From Spirochaetales bacterium (GTDB taxonomy: Bacteria > Spirochaetota > Spirochaetia > SZUA-6 > DRHE01): 7,826 nt of DNA. The DNA is taken from contig DRHE01000435.1 in NCBI GenBank assembly GCA_011049745.1, positions 1-7,826 on the forward strand, in the 5' to 3' direction. Position numbers and translations under genes: made by a program. Of this stretch, positions 1 to 5,818 are shown one piece after another (the first letter of the stretch is position 1; every line of letters begins with the position of its first letter). The notes under the pieces are model-generated. The model was not told where the DNA came from. It was given only the letters and a program-made list of their open reading frames with translations, and made no database searches.

Positions 1-456
1 ACTTTCAAGATCTACCTGCCTCACTTAACCGGAACGAAAAAACAGCAAGAAAGCCTAACTGGAAAACGGGACCCCATGGGTGGCGCTGAAACGATCCTGC
101 TTGTTGAGGATGAAGAGTCATTGAGGAAGATGGCTGGAAGAATACTTGAAGGATATGGATATTCTGTTATTGAAGCAACTGACGGTATGGACGCGCTGAA
201 AATTATTACTAAAGGAGATCGCTTGAAAATCGATCTTCTGGTGACCGACGTGGTCATGCCCGAAATGGGCGGAAAGGAATTGGCAGACAAACTTACAGCA
301 GAATATCCCCGACTTAGTGTGTTGTACATTTCCGGTTATACGGATAACGCCATCGCTCACCATGGGGTACTGGATGAAGGGGTTTCGTTACTTCAAAAGC
401 CGTTTTCTCCGCAATCTTTGGCAGAGAAGGTTCGTGGCGTATTAGATAACCGATAA
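1..456 (+). CDS. Hybrid sensor histidine kinase, C-terminal end with receiver domain (5' partial)
   Basis: The frame is open from the first base, and its first codons read TFKIYLPHL, the usual last strand of a histidine-kinase ATPase domain. A linker of about 17 residues follows, then a complete receiver domain from ETILLVEDEESLRKM onward. The acidic pair ED is in VEDEES, the phospho-accepting Asp is in LLVTDVVMPEMGG, the conserved Ser is in YISGYTD, and the Lys is in LLQKPFSP. The protein ends 12 residues after SLAEKV with TAA. An ATG at 76 could start a stand-alone receiver, but the ATPase tail in the same frame argues for one hybrid kinase entering from the left. In such proteins the receiver is phosphorylated from the kinase core and passes the signal on or tunes the kinase. 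The input domain lies outside the window, so the stimulus is unknown. All key receiver residues are present. Confidence 0.9.
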   Translation, partial: TFKIYLPHLTGTKKQQESLTGKRDPMGGAETILLVEDEESLRKMAGRILEGYGYSVIEATDGMDALKIITKGDRLKIDLLVTDVVMPEMGGKELADKLTAEYPRLSVLYISGYTDNAIAHHGVLDEGVSLLQKPFSPQSLAEKVRGVLDNR

Positions 457-559
457 AGACAAGATCAGCGCTCCACCGGATTCAAATTATTAGATGAGAC
501 ATGGAAGGATAAACTAAAAAAGGTAGGCAGAGCCAGAAATTGGCTGTTTTGTCGCTCTT

Positions 560-598
560 CGATATCCTGTTTCATGTTACCGGGTATCGGGCTTTTTT
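560..598 (+). terminator. Probable rho-independent terminator after the hybrid kinase
   Basis: CGATATCC (560-567) pairs with GGGTATCG (582-589) through eight pairs, one of them G-U, around a 14-base loop. After GGC comes a run of six T (593-598). It lies about 100 bases past the kinase stop, in the direction of transcription. The loop is large for a terminator. A smaller stem, AGCCA/TGGCT (531-535 and 541-545) followed by GTTTT, lies just upstream and could act instead or as well. Confidence 0.5.
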
Positions 599-841
599 AA
601 ATGATTAATACCAAACCATCATAATCTGCGTGTTGATCTACGGTCCAGAATTGTGAATGGTAAACTGAATTCCCAAACACTAGGTAAATAGAAGTCCCAG
701 TTGGCAGGTATGAATATAGTAAAAGAATAGGAACGGTTGAGCCTGTTTTTGCTAATACCCGCGATGTGCTTCACCTGGATAGATTTACACTCAGGAGCAA
801 AAAGAAAGCGAATATACAATGGCTGTTATACTATAACAACC
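599..841. other. Stretch without a recognisable gene
   Basis: No frame on either strand gives a protein I recognise. The longest open frames are short, lack a ribosome site and overlap each other, so they look like chance. A small inverted repeat, GTTATA-c-TATAAC (825-837), could be an operator or a mere AT-rich palindrome. Because remnants of mobile and accessory genes lie on the far side, this may be decayed DNA from the same insertion. Confidence 0.4.
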
Positions 842-870
842 GAAAATCTTGTTTTCTTAACAAGATTTTC
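842..870. repeat. Perfect 12-bp inverted repeat (hairpin 1)
   Basis: GAAAATCTTGTT (842-853) and AACAAGATTTTC (859-870) are exact reverse complements around a 5-base loop, TTCTT. It is not a typical terminator: on the plus strand it is followed by CATAAAAAAA, and on the minus strand by no T-run. It shares the core AATCTT/AAGATT with the hairpin 17 bases downstream. Confidence 0.75.
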
Positions 871-887
871 CATAAAAAAATTAGTAC

Positions 888-926
888 ATCGCAATCTTCC
901 TTTCAGTTGCGATCGAAGATTGCGAT
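888..926. repeat. Perfect 12-bp inverted repeat (hairpin 2)
   Basis: ATCGCAATCTTC (888-899) and GAAGATTGCGAT (915-926) are exact reverse complements around a 15-base loop. The loop itself ends in TTGCGATC, a partial copy of the right arm. With hairpin 1 it forms a tandem pair just upstream of the integrase remnant. A recombination site, a protein-binding site or a small folded RNA are all possible; the sequence does not decide between them. Confidence 0.75.
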
Positions 927-994
927 ATGTTGATCAAACAATATAAAGACATCATGGCCCAACACACTTTACAAAAGCAAAAGGAGGTGCTTTA

Positions 995-1177
995 GTGATG
1001 AGTGCTAACATTCGGCATAAGCGCCACTGTTTTGCAACTCATCTTTTAGAAATGGGTGTTGATATTCGTACTGTTCAGGAATTACTTGGGCACAAAGATT
1101 TAAAAACAACAATGATTTATACCCATGTGATGAAGAAACCAGGCATCGATGTAAAAAGTCCTTTGGCTAACAAATGA
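995..1177 (+). pseudogene. C-terminal remnant of an integron-type tyrosine recombinase
   Basis: The frame gives 60 residues that match the end of a tyrosine recombinase: [12 protein letters not shown], then [13 protein letters not shown], then KTTMIYTHV with the nucleophilic Tyr, and a tail ending VKSPLANK. The tail and the TTMIYTHV...SPL pattern resemble integron integrases (IntI) more than XerC/XerD, as far as I recall the families. The catalytic core is incomplete: the first Arg, the Lys and the whole N-terminal DNA-binding domain are missing. The HxxR box reads RHKR because several residues before it seem deleted. In the bases before 995, RHH (from 947) and, one frame over, TLQKQKEVL look like the preceding helix of such an enzyme, with a frameshift between. 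AAGGAGGT at 981-988 sits at ribosome-site distance, but it is probably just Lys-Gly-Gly codons of the old gene. I read this as a dead fragment. A small expressed protein is less likely. Confidence 0.75.
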
Positions 1178-1367
1178 GTAACCATATCCTCGATGTTGGT
1201 ATATCCGTGTACAGATGCAGATATCCTTCTCAGGCTAACAGGGAAAAGTTCATTCTGTAGACCATTCTCCAAATATCATACCAGATCAAAGGCGCTTTGA
1301 GCTCTTATGACTGTACAATATTGCGCCCGGCCATTCAACATTCTCCTATATTGTTGTTTTCAAATTT

Positions 1368-1397
1368 ATTATAGTATGCAGCCCGGTGCAGCTACAA
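1368..1397 (-). promoter_or_regulatory. Possible minus-strand promoter in the gap after the membrane protein gene
   Basis: On the minus strand TTGTAG (1397-1392) and a perfect TATAAT (1373-1368) are 18 bases apart. Downstream, GGAG (1346-1343) precedes an ATG at 1334, but that frame closes after nine codons (MAGRNIVQS). I see no gene for this promoter to serve, so it may be chance in AT-rich DNA or may drive a short RNA. Confidence 0.25.
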
Positions 1398-1434
1398 GAA
1401 ATATTTTAATAAAAAAATATTACCGCCACACCGG
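1383..1434 (-). terminator. Nested inverted repeats after the membrane protein gene, possible terminator
   Basis: An outer pair CCGGTG (1383-1388)/CACCGG (1429-1434) encloses an inner AT-only pair AATATTTT (1400-1407)/AAAATATT (1414-1421). The block lies 23 bases past the stop of the minus-strand membrane gene, where its transcript should end. No T-run follows in that direction, so it is at best an atypical terminator or an RNA-stabilising stem. Confidence 0.3.
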
Positions 1435-1456
1435 TCAAGGTTCTATTATTTAAGGC

Positions 1457-3838
1457 TCAACCGGCAGGATCAGAGCGGGGCAGCCGGAGTAAAACCAGCC
1501 AGATCACCAGGTAGGCTGATATTCCGGTTATTATTACCTGTGCTATGCCCAGGGTTATCGCCACCAGCACAGCAAGAACAGCGGCGATTACCGAGGCTAC
1601 GCCATTAGCCGCCCAGGCATATACTTTGGCTTCAGGTTTTTTCAGCAAAAAAGACATGGCTCCTGGAAAGGGGAAACCCATCAGGAAAGAAACCGGAAAA
1701 ATCAGTATCACACCTACAGCAATGCGTGCGGGCAGAGAAAAACCTAAACACAGGTGCACAATATATTCACTGAACAGAAGGGTCAGCAGGAGAAAAAATA
1801 TCAACAGCGAGAGGAGCCGCTGCAGAGTGGCTCGATCCAGACGTTTTATAAACAATCCTGCCAGTCCGGAGAAGCTGAGCATACAAGCCAGTACCAGGGT
1901 AAATGAAAGCACAGCATTACCCAACAGCAGGGTATAACGGTATATAAAGGCAAGCTCTATTAGGATGAACCCTGCGCCGCTGCATAAAAAGTAGATGGTC
2001 ATGGAGGGGCCCAAACCGCTTCCGCATATACGGCGCCTGATTAAGGGAAGCAAGAGCAGAACAGCGCCCACAGTAAGGGCTATAAAGAGCACCATTAGGA
2101 TCACTACCTCTCCGGAAAGAAAGAGGGTGTAAAAACGGCTGCCAGTACTCTGGTAAAGCTCATCGATACGCAGCCAGCGGGAAAACCGGTTATGGAAGGG
2201 ACGGTTGTCCCGGGAGGGACTGACATCGAGCAGATAGTTATCGAAGAACTTTTTCTCCGTGAAAGTTTCCAAAGCTGATACCAATCTCTCCAGCCGGCTG
2301 AAATGGAAGGCCTGCTCAAAACGATTATAGATATTTGCTTCACTTGCCCTGATACCGGGATAATAAACCAGGTCAAAGTTCAGGGTGGAGCAGAAATCCT
2401 TAAACTCATCAATTACTTCTCTCTCAAGGGGAGAGAGAGAGACCAGCAATGAGTAGCTATCCCAGTTGCGAATTACCAGGAGGTGTGCTTGAGGGTTTCT
2501 TATCTTAAGCCCCCTTAAAGCTTTAAAAGCAGCACTGAACAGCCGCAATGAATCAGAGGGGGGCAGGAGCAGCTTCCTGGAGATAATCAGCAGGCCCCGT
2601 CCGGTAAGATGAAGTAAATATTCTTCAAAGGCCTCCACTGTAAAAAGATACTCCTCGCTGAGGCTTGCCGTACCCGGTACAGAAGAACCCCAGTTCTCTA
2701 CCTGGATCAGATCATAGTTGTCATGGTTGGCAGCAAGAAAAGATCGGGGATTCCCCGGCTGAATGTTCAACTGCTCTTCTACATAGTGCTCCTTCAGCAG
2801 ATCAGCGATACCGGAAAGCTCAGTGAGCAGGGTAATTTCTTCTGCACCGCCGGCAAGCGCAGCAGGAAGCGCCAGCCCACCTCCCCGCTGAATAATCAGC
2901 ACCTTTTCCGTTTCGCCGAGAAGAGCATAGCCGGCATAGGAGTGGGTAGAGCGGGCAAAGCTCATCAACTCTTCCTGGTCCGGATCGCTTAAAATGAGCA
3001 TTTCATCACCATCTCGAATTATTGCCCTGTGACCGGGTATCTCTCCCGAATACTTCAGGCTCAAGCCGGGAGCATAGCGTAGATAGGGGCTTTCAACCAG
3101 ATCGATCCTGCCCTCCGCAGAATCACTGCTCCAGATAACTTCAGTTTCAGGAAGTCTCAAGAGCTGCGAAAGCTGTTTATAGACTGATGGCCTTACCTCT
3201 TTTAGCGCACCCCCATGATAGAGATATATAAAGAAAAAAGAGCAGGCCATAATAAGTGCGGCAGCGGTAAAGAGAAGTCGCCTGCGGCCCGGTAAAAAGA
3301 GCAGGACCAAAGGAATAATACCGCTGAACAGGATGGCGCCCCCGGTTTCCAATAGGGGCAGCAAAAAAATCGCAGACAGGGCGCCTAAAGCTGAACCGCT
3401 CATTGCCAGGAAATACAAACGCCCGGTTCTCTGCCCTGCAAATGAGTAAGCCAGGGCCGTGACTACTCCTGTGAAAAAAAATGGCAATGTAAGTATCAAA
3501 AAAGTAAGAAAGAGATATATGATCTGTTTTTTATCTACCGGCAGCAGAAAGTAATCGAGTGGAAAATAATTGACCAATAAAAATGAGCTCCACACCGTGA
3601 TACCGAAGAGGAGTAATACAACCTTAACCACTGAATCACTTTTAAGATATGACTGCCGGCCTGCCTTTTCTATTTCTAGCAGCCGCAGAAAGGAACCGCC
3701 GGCGCCGAAACCAAAAAGCACGATGCTGATAACCATGAATGATAGATGATTCCATTGGGCAATGGAAAAAAAGCGGGTAAGCAGCACTTCATACATCAGT
3801 GAGGATAGAGAGAGAAAAAATACGGCAGCCAGGATCAT
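1457..3838 (-). CDS. Polytopic membrane protein with a spermidine-synthase-like (SAM-fold) domain
   Basis: The protein has 793 residues. Seven hydrophobic segments lie between residues 1 and 207 and about seven more between 575 and 785. Between them sits a soluble domain of spermidine synthase type. Visible landmarks are the strand-loop VLIIQRGGGLALPAAL (313-328), NPRSFL (363-368), YDLIQVENWGS (375-385), SLSEEYLFTVEAFEEYL (392-408) and the closing SRDNRPFHNRF (542-552). The C-terminal part carries the family's SGAGFILIELAFI, LMGFPFPGAM and AWAANGVASV motifs. Large fused proteins of this kind are common in bacteria, are usually named spermidine synthase or SAM-dependent methyltransferase, and mostly lack a proven reaction. 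Here the site looks weak: the usual acidic residue after the glycine loop falls in LLTELSG, and the catalytic Asp region reads VENWGS. The ATG is 7 bases after the pcm stop, so the two genes should be cotranscribed; no clear ribosome site is visible, which suggests coupled translation. The fold is fairly sure, the function unknown. Confidence 0.85.
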   Translation of the reverse strand: MILAAVFFLSLSSLMYEVLLTRFFSIAQWNHLSFMVISIVLFGFGAGGSFLRLLEIEKAGRQSYLKSDSVVKVVLLLFGITVWSSFLLVNYFPLDYFLLPVDKKQIIYLFLTFLILTLPFFFTGVVTALAYSFAGQRTGRLYFLAMSGSALGALSAIFLLPLLETGGAILFSGIIPLVLLFLPGRRRLLFTAAALIMACSFFFIYLYHGGALKEVRPSVYKQLSQLLRLPETEVIWSSDSAEGRIDLVESPYLRYAPGLSLKYSGEIPGHRAIIRDGDEMLILSDPDQEELMSFARSTHSYAGYALLGETEKVLIIQRGGGLALPAALAGGAEEITLLTELSGIADLLKEHYVEEQLNIQPGNPRSFLAANHDNYDLIQVENWGSSVPGTASLSEEYLFTVEAFEEYLLHLTGRGLLIISRKLLLPPSDSLRLFSAAFKALRGLKIRNPQAHLLVIRNWDSYSLLVSLSPLEREVIDEFKDFCSTLNFDLVYYPGIRASEANIYNRFEQAFHFSRLERLVSALETFTEKKFFDNYLLDVSPSRDNRPFHNRFSRWLRIDELYQSTGSRFYTLFLSGEVVILMVLFIALTVGAVLLLLPLIRRRICGSGLGPSMTIYFLCSGAGFILIELAFIYRYTLLLGNAVLSFTLVLACMLSFSGLAGLFIKRLDRATLQRLLSLLIFFLLLTLLFSEYIVHLCLGFSLPARIAVGVILIFPVSFLMGFPFPGAMSFLLKKPEAKVYAWAANGVASVIAAVLAVLVAITLGIAQVIITGISAYLVIWLVLLRLPRSDPAG

Positions 3839-3845
3839 GATTCTG

Positions 3846-4553
3846 CTATTTCAACGCTTCACCAGTCATGGGCACAAAAAGCACTCCGGTAATATTCTGT
3901 ACTGTATAATCCTTGACCCCCCTGGTTACCAGCACCAGGTTCTGAAAGCTGAAGGGGTTGCCCAGAGGAAGGATCATGCGCCCCCCGACTTTCAGTTGCC
4001 CCAGGAGCGGCGGCGGGATATGGTTTATAGCGGCAGTGATCATGATACAGTCAAATAATTTTTCATCATCCTGCCAGCCGAAGTAACCATCGCCATGTCT
4101 GGTCTTGATATTATTCAATCCTAAAGAGAAGAGCCGCTCCGTGGCCTGCTTATAGAGCGCCTCTTTGATCTCCATGGTATATACCTCTTTAACCAGATAT
4201 GAAAGAACAGCGGCCTGGTAACCTGAACCGGTGCCTATTTCCAGAACAATGTCAGTATTTTTCAGCTCCAGGCTGGCAGTCATCAGAGCCACTATGTAGG
4301 GTTGGGAAATAGTCTGCCCCTGGCCTATGGGCAGTGGCGAATCATTATAAGCCCTTACTTTTAAGTTTTGGGGAACAAAGAGATGTCTGGGAAGATCCCG
4401 CATAGCGGCCAATACTCTCTTGTCTCCTATACCCCGGGCTTCAATTTGAGTCTTTACCATGTTCTCCCGCTTTTTCTTAAAAGTTGAAGCATCGTCCAAG
4501 CAGAAAATCACCTCCGGCAGGAGGATAAGAAAAGCCAGCCATATAAACTTCAC
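3846..4553 (-). CDS. pcm: Protein-L-isoaspartate O-methyltransferase with N-terminal export signal
   Basis: The enzyme transfers a methyl group from SAM to isoaspartyl residues in damaged proteins so that they can revert to aspartate. From the GTG at 4553 it has 235 residues. Family marks are MVKTQIEARGI (32-42), PRHLFVP (55-61), the active-site stretch GQTISQPYIVALMT (79-92), SAM motif I VLEIGTGSGYQAAVL (103-117), HGDGYFGW (153-160) and FVPMTG near the end. The start KFIWLAFLILLPEVIFC looks like a signal peptide or membrane anchor, with a Cys but no good lipobox. DDASTFKKKRENMV after it is how exported Pcm proteins usually resume. I chose GTG because it puts the signal at the N-terminus. An ATG at 4676 would add 41 residues of unconvincing composition. 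An ATG at 4460 would give a cytoplasmic 204-residue form with GGGAG just upstream. It is the first gene of the operon with the membrane protein. Confidence 0.88.
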   Translation of the reverse strand: MKFIWLAFLILLPEVIFCLDDASTFKKKRENMVKTQIEARGIGDKRVLAAMRDLPRHLFVPQNLKVRAYNDSPLPIGQGQTISQPYIVALMTASLELKNTDIVLEIGTGSGYQAAVLSYLVKEVYTMEIKEALYKQATERLFSLGLNNIKTRHGDGYFGWQDDEKLFDCIMITAAINHIPPPLLGQLKVGGRMILPLGNPFSFQNLVLVTRGVKDYTVQNITGVLFVPMTGEALK

Positions 4554-4556
4554 TTT

Positions 4557-4658
4557 CCCAGCGCAGATTACATCTGCAACCGAAGTTTTTAAAGCAAAAG
4601 CCCAACACAATATATTCGGGCGCTGGACTTGATTATTTTTTGCGCTGAACACGCAAAA
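4557..4658 (-). promoter_or_regulatory. Potentially structured 5' leader of pcm
   Basis: In the minus-strand leader, TCCAGCGC (4627-4620) can pair with GCGCTGGG (4564-4557), eight pairs with one wobble, closing a loop of about 55 bases. Inside it CCGAA can pair with TTCGG. An alternative hairpin GCAGAT-gta-ATCTGC (4577-4563) shares two bases with the closing stem, so the two are mutually exclusive at that edge. A separate hairpin TTTTGCG/CGCAAAA (4658-4638) lies upstream. The closing stem ends three bases before the GTG and covers the place where a ribosome site would be. It matches no riboswitch class I can recognise. If the true start is the ATG at 4676, this segment is coding instead. Confidence 0.35.
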
Positions 4659-4695
4659 TTTTAAAGGTAATAGCATAATTAACCCCCGGTCTTTG

Positions 4696-4724
4696 ATTAT
4701 AAGCTATTTGTCGGAAATTACCAT
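4696..4724 (-). promoter_or_regulatory. Promoter candidate of the pcm operon
   Basis: A perfect TATAAT lies on the minus strand (4701-4696). The best -35 candidates at 16-17 bases distance, TGGTAA or ATGGTA, match TTGACA poorly. Transcription would begin near 4689, giving a leader of about 135 bases to the GTG at 4553, or about 12 bases to the ATG at 4676, which has GGGGGT in front of it. Confidence 0.45.
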
Positions 4725-4742
4725 ATCTTTGCCGGGTCCAAC

Positions 4743-4886
4743 TGCTTTCTGATTATTACCGGTAATCTGGTAAGCGGAGAATCAGCGCAATTCTTTAAAG
4801 AGACCGCCCTGCCCTATCTTGCCAAACCCTTTGAGATGAAAGAATTATCCAAAAAGGTGGCTGCGATGATCGAATCATACCTCTAA
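4743..4886 (+). pseudogene. C-terminal remnant of a response-regulator receiver domain
   Basis: The frame reads LIITGNLVSGESAQFFKE, then LPYLAKPFEMKELSKKVA, and ends AMIESYL with TAA. This is the second half of a receiver domain: the conserved Thr is in ITGN, and the Lys-Pro pair is in LAKPF, ahead of the last helix. Its style (TGNLVSGE...FFKE) is typical of receivers at the end of hybrid kinases, and it differs from the intact receiver at the left end of the window. The N-terminal half, including the phospho-accepting Asp, is absent: upstream the frame loses the domain pattern and stops at 4680. No start codon or ribosome site suits it. It is a decay remnant, and it points away from the divergent pcm promoter that overlaps its broken edge. 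Confidence 0.7.
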
Positions 4887-4939
4887 TTCCTTGTGACATT
4901 CGGTGCTGGTAATCTGCGCATGGTGAGAGATGTCCTTTC

Positions 4940-5083
4940 TCATTCGTACAGCTCGTATGCCTGTGCTATCGTCGTGACAGGGAGCACCAGTGCTAACGGT
5001 AAATCTTCCAGCGCCACAAAACCGTAATGCTCATAGTAGCTTTTCGCTTGCTCATTAATTGCATCCACAATAATTTTTTGCGT
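4940..5083 (-). pseudogene. C-terminal remnant of a GNAT acetyltransferase of toxin type
   Basis: The minus-strand frame reads IIVDAINEQAKSYYEHYGF, followed by VALEDLPLALVLPVTTI, and ends AYELYE with TGA. SYYEHYGF is the acetyl-CoA-domain motif of GNAT enzymes. The sequence after it (a short acidic stretch, then L-x-L-P-x-x-x-I) is what I know from TacT-like toxins that acetylate aminoacyl-tRNA and are paired with DUF1778 antitoxins. A stop codon (5086-5084) stands just before TQKIIVDA, and the N-terminal two thirds, including the pyrophosphate-binding loop, are not found upstream. It is therefore not functional. A PIN-toxin remnant lies directly upstream on the same strand. Confidence 0.7.
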
Positions 5084-5118
5084 TTAGAAAAATGTTCTGT
5101 GTTAGTAATGATCAGCTA

Positions 5119-5507
5119 TTAACTCCTCTTTCCTGCATGCGGGACATTTATTATTTTGCTCTTTTGCTGTTTTATTTTTATCCAAAAATCTCTAGAATTT
5201 ATTATTCTAACACCGTCGTAGTTACCGAGAACCAACAAGTCCTTATCCCCCGTTATTATATAATCAGCCTCAATAAAGGACCCAATATGAAGAATATTGT
5301 TATCATCTTTATCCCTGGAAACACCTGGTGGTTCGCCGTCGGGTTAATAACCTTAGCCCCTCTTTTTATGAAATTGATGCTTTCCTCAAGCTTTGCTTCG
5401 GGCATTTCGAATTTTTCTCTCAACTTTCCCGCAACTTCATTGATTATCCACTCGGAAAGGCAAATCTCATGATAATCGCAACAGTATTCGAATACATCAG
5501 AGGGTGG
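5119..5507 (-). pseudogene. Frameshifted PIN-domain toxin remnant (VapC-like, putative TA toxin PIN family)
   Basis: Two minus-strand frames together give most of a PIN-domain ribonuclease. The first (5507 to about 5335) reads PPSDVFEYC, then LSEWIINEVAGKLREKFEMP and INFIKRGAKVINPTA. The second (about 5335 to 5119) continues with PPGVSRDKDDNNILHI, then ADYIITGDKDLLVLGNYDG and VRIINSRDF, and ends at TAA. DKDDN and TGDKDLL carry the acidic metal ligands of the family. The join is a +1 or -1 shift near 5330-5340. A TAG (5510-5508) interrupts the region before PPSDV; beyond it SHIVATTP may be what is left of the strand that should hold the first catalytic Asp (usually DTN). One missing residue, one stop and one frameshift make this a dead toxin gene. 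A sequencing error could explain the frameshift, but hardly all three defects. Confidence 0.72.
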
Positions 5508-5547
5508 CTATGGCGTGGTGGCAACTATGTGGCTGATGCATTTTCCC

Positions 5548-5576
5548 TTGCTAACATTCAGCTTTTGAGGAATAAT
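5548..5576 (+). promoter_or_regulatory. Promoter candidate of the small protein / nucleotidyltransferase pair
   Basis: TTGCTA (5548-5553) and AATAAT (5571-5576) are 17 bases apart, matching the sigma-70 consensus at four and five of six positions. The start of transcription would be near 5583, about 11 bases before the first ATG. No good ribosome site lies between; AGTGG (5582-5586) is the nearest. The promoter lies inside or just beyond the broken 5' end of the PIN remnant. Confidence 0.4.
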
Positions 5577-5593
5577 CTAAAAGTGGTTTTACT

Positions 5594-5818
5594 ATGAAAA
5601 AAAATGAAAAGCAGAATATACTGTACTGGATTAAATGCTGGGAAGAAGCAGGTCCCCTTCTCGAGAAGTTAAGAGGCGCTGAGCTGCGAAAAATTTCCAC
5701 CATGCAGGCTCTAATCAACCTTTCGGGCGCTTATGAATCATGCCGTCTCCATTTTAAACCCAAACCTGATTCCGGCCTGGTTGAACAGCAGAAATGGTTT
5801 AAAAAGCTGAAAACATGA
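5594..5818 (+). CDS. Small conserved protein paired with a nucleotidyltransferase (putative antitoxin)
   Basis: The gene encodes 74 residues, charged and probably largely helical, without signal or membrane segment. It starts MKKNEKQNILYWIKCWEE. The features I take to be conserved are W(x)3CWEEAGPLLEKLRGAELR and, at the end, the SGLVEQQKWFKKLK motif. I recall similar small proteins with an ending like SGLVEQQRWFxKLR placed directly before nucleotidyltransferase genes in several bacterial phyla, but I know of no proven function. The last four bases ATGA are shared with the next gene, so the two are translationally coupled. The order small protein then nucleotidyltransferase, with overlap, is typical of antitoxin-toxin pairs. 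The short length and lack of an enzyme motif fit a binding partner. The role as antitoxin is inferred from layout only. Confidence 0.75.
   Translation: MKKNEKQNILYWIKCWEEAGPLLEKLRGAELRKISTMQALINLSGAYESCRLHFKPKPDSGLVEQQKWFKKLKT

Noticed and set aside
465..520. GGATTCAAAT-like stretch resembling a tRNA T-loop
   Set aside because: No acceptor stem, anticodon arm or CCA end can be assembled around it.
981..1000. Good ribosome site AAGGAGGT before GTG/ATG, suggesting a genuine 60-residue protein
   Set aside because: The encoded piece lacks half the catalytic residues and all DNA-binding parts of a recombinase, and the AAA GGA GGT codons fit the older reading frame; a remnant is the simpler reading.
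1545..1937. Plus-strand open frame of 130 codons
   Set aside because: It is the shadow of the long minus-strand membrane protein gene and has no recognisable domain.
4600..4606. GCCCAAC, which fits the attC outer box RYYYAAC
   Set aside because: No matching GTTRRRY box is found within attC distance on either side, so it is only a half-site expected by chance.
4554..4676. N-terminal extension of Pcm from the ATG at 4676
   Set aside because: The 41 extra residues resemble no part of the family and would place the signal-like segment inside the protein; kept only as an alternative start.
5092..5597. Two plus-strand open frames (126 and 89 codons)
   Set aside because: The opposite strand carries clear PIN-domain motifs over the same bases; the plus-strand products have no recognisable pattern.
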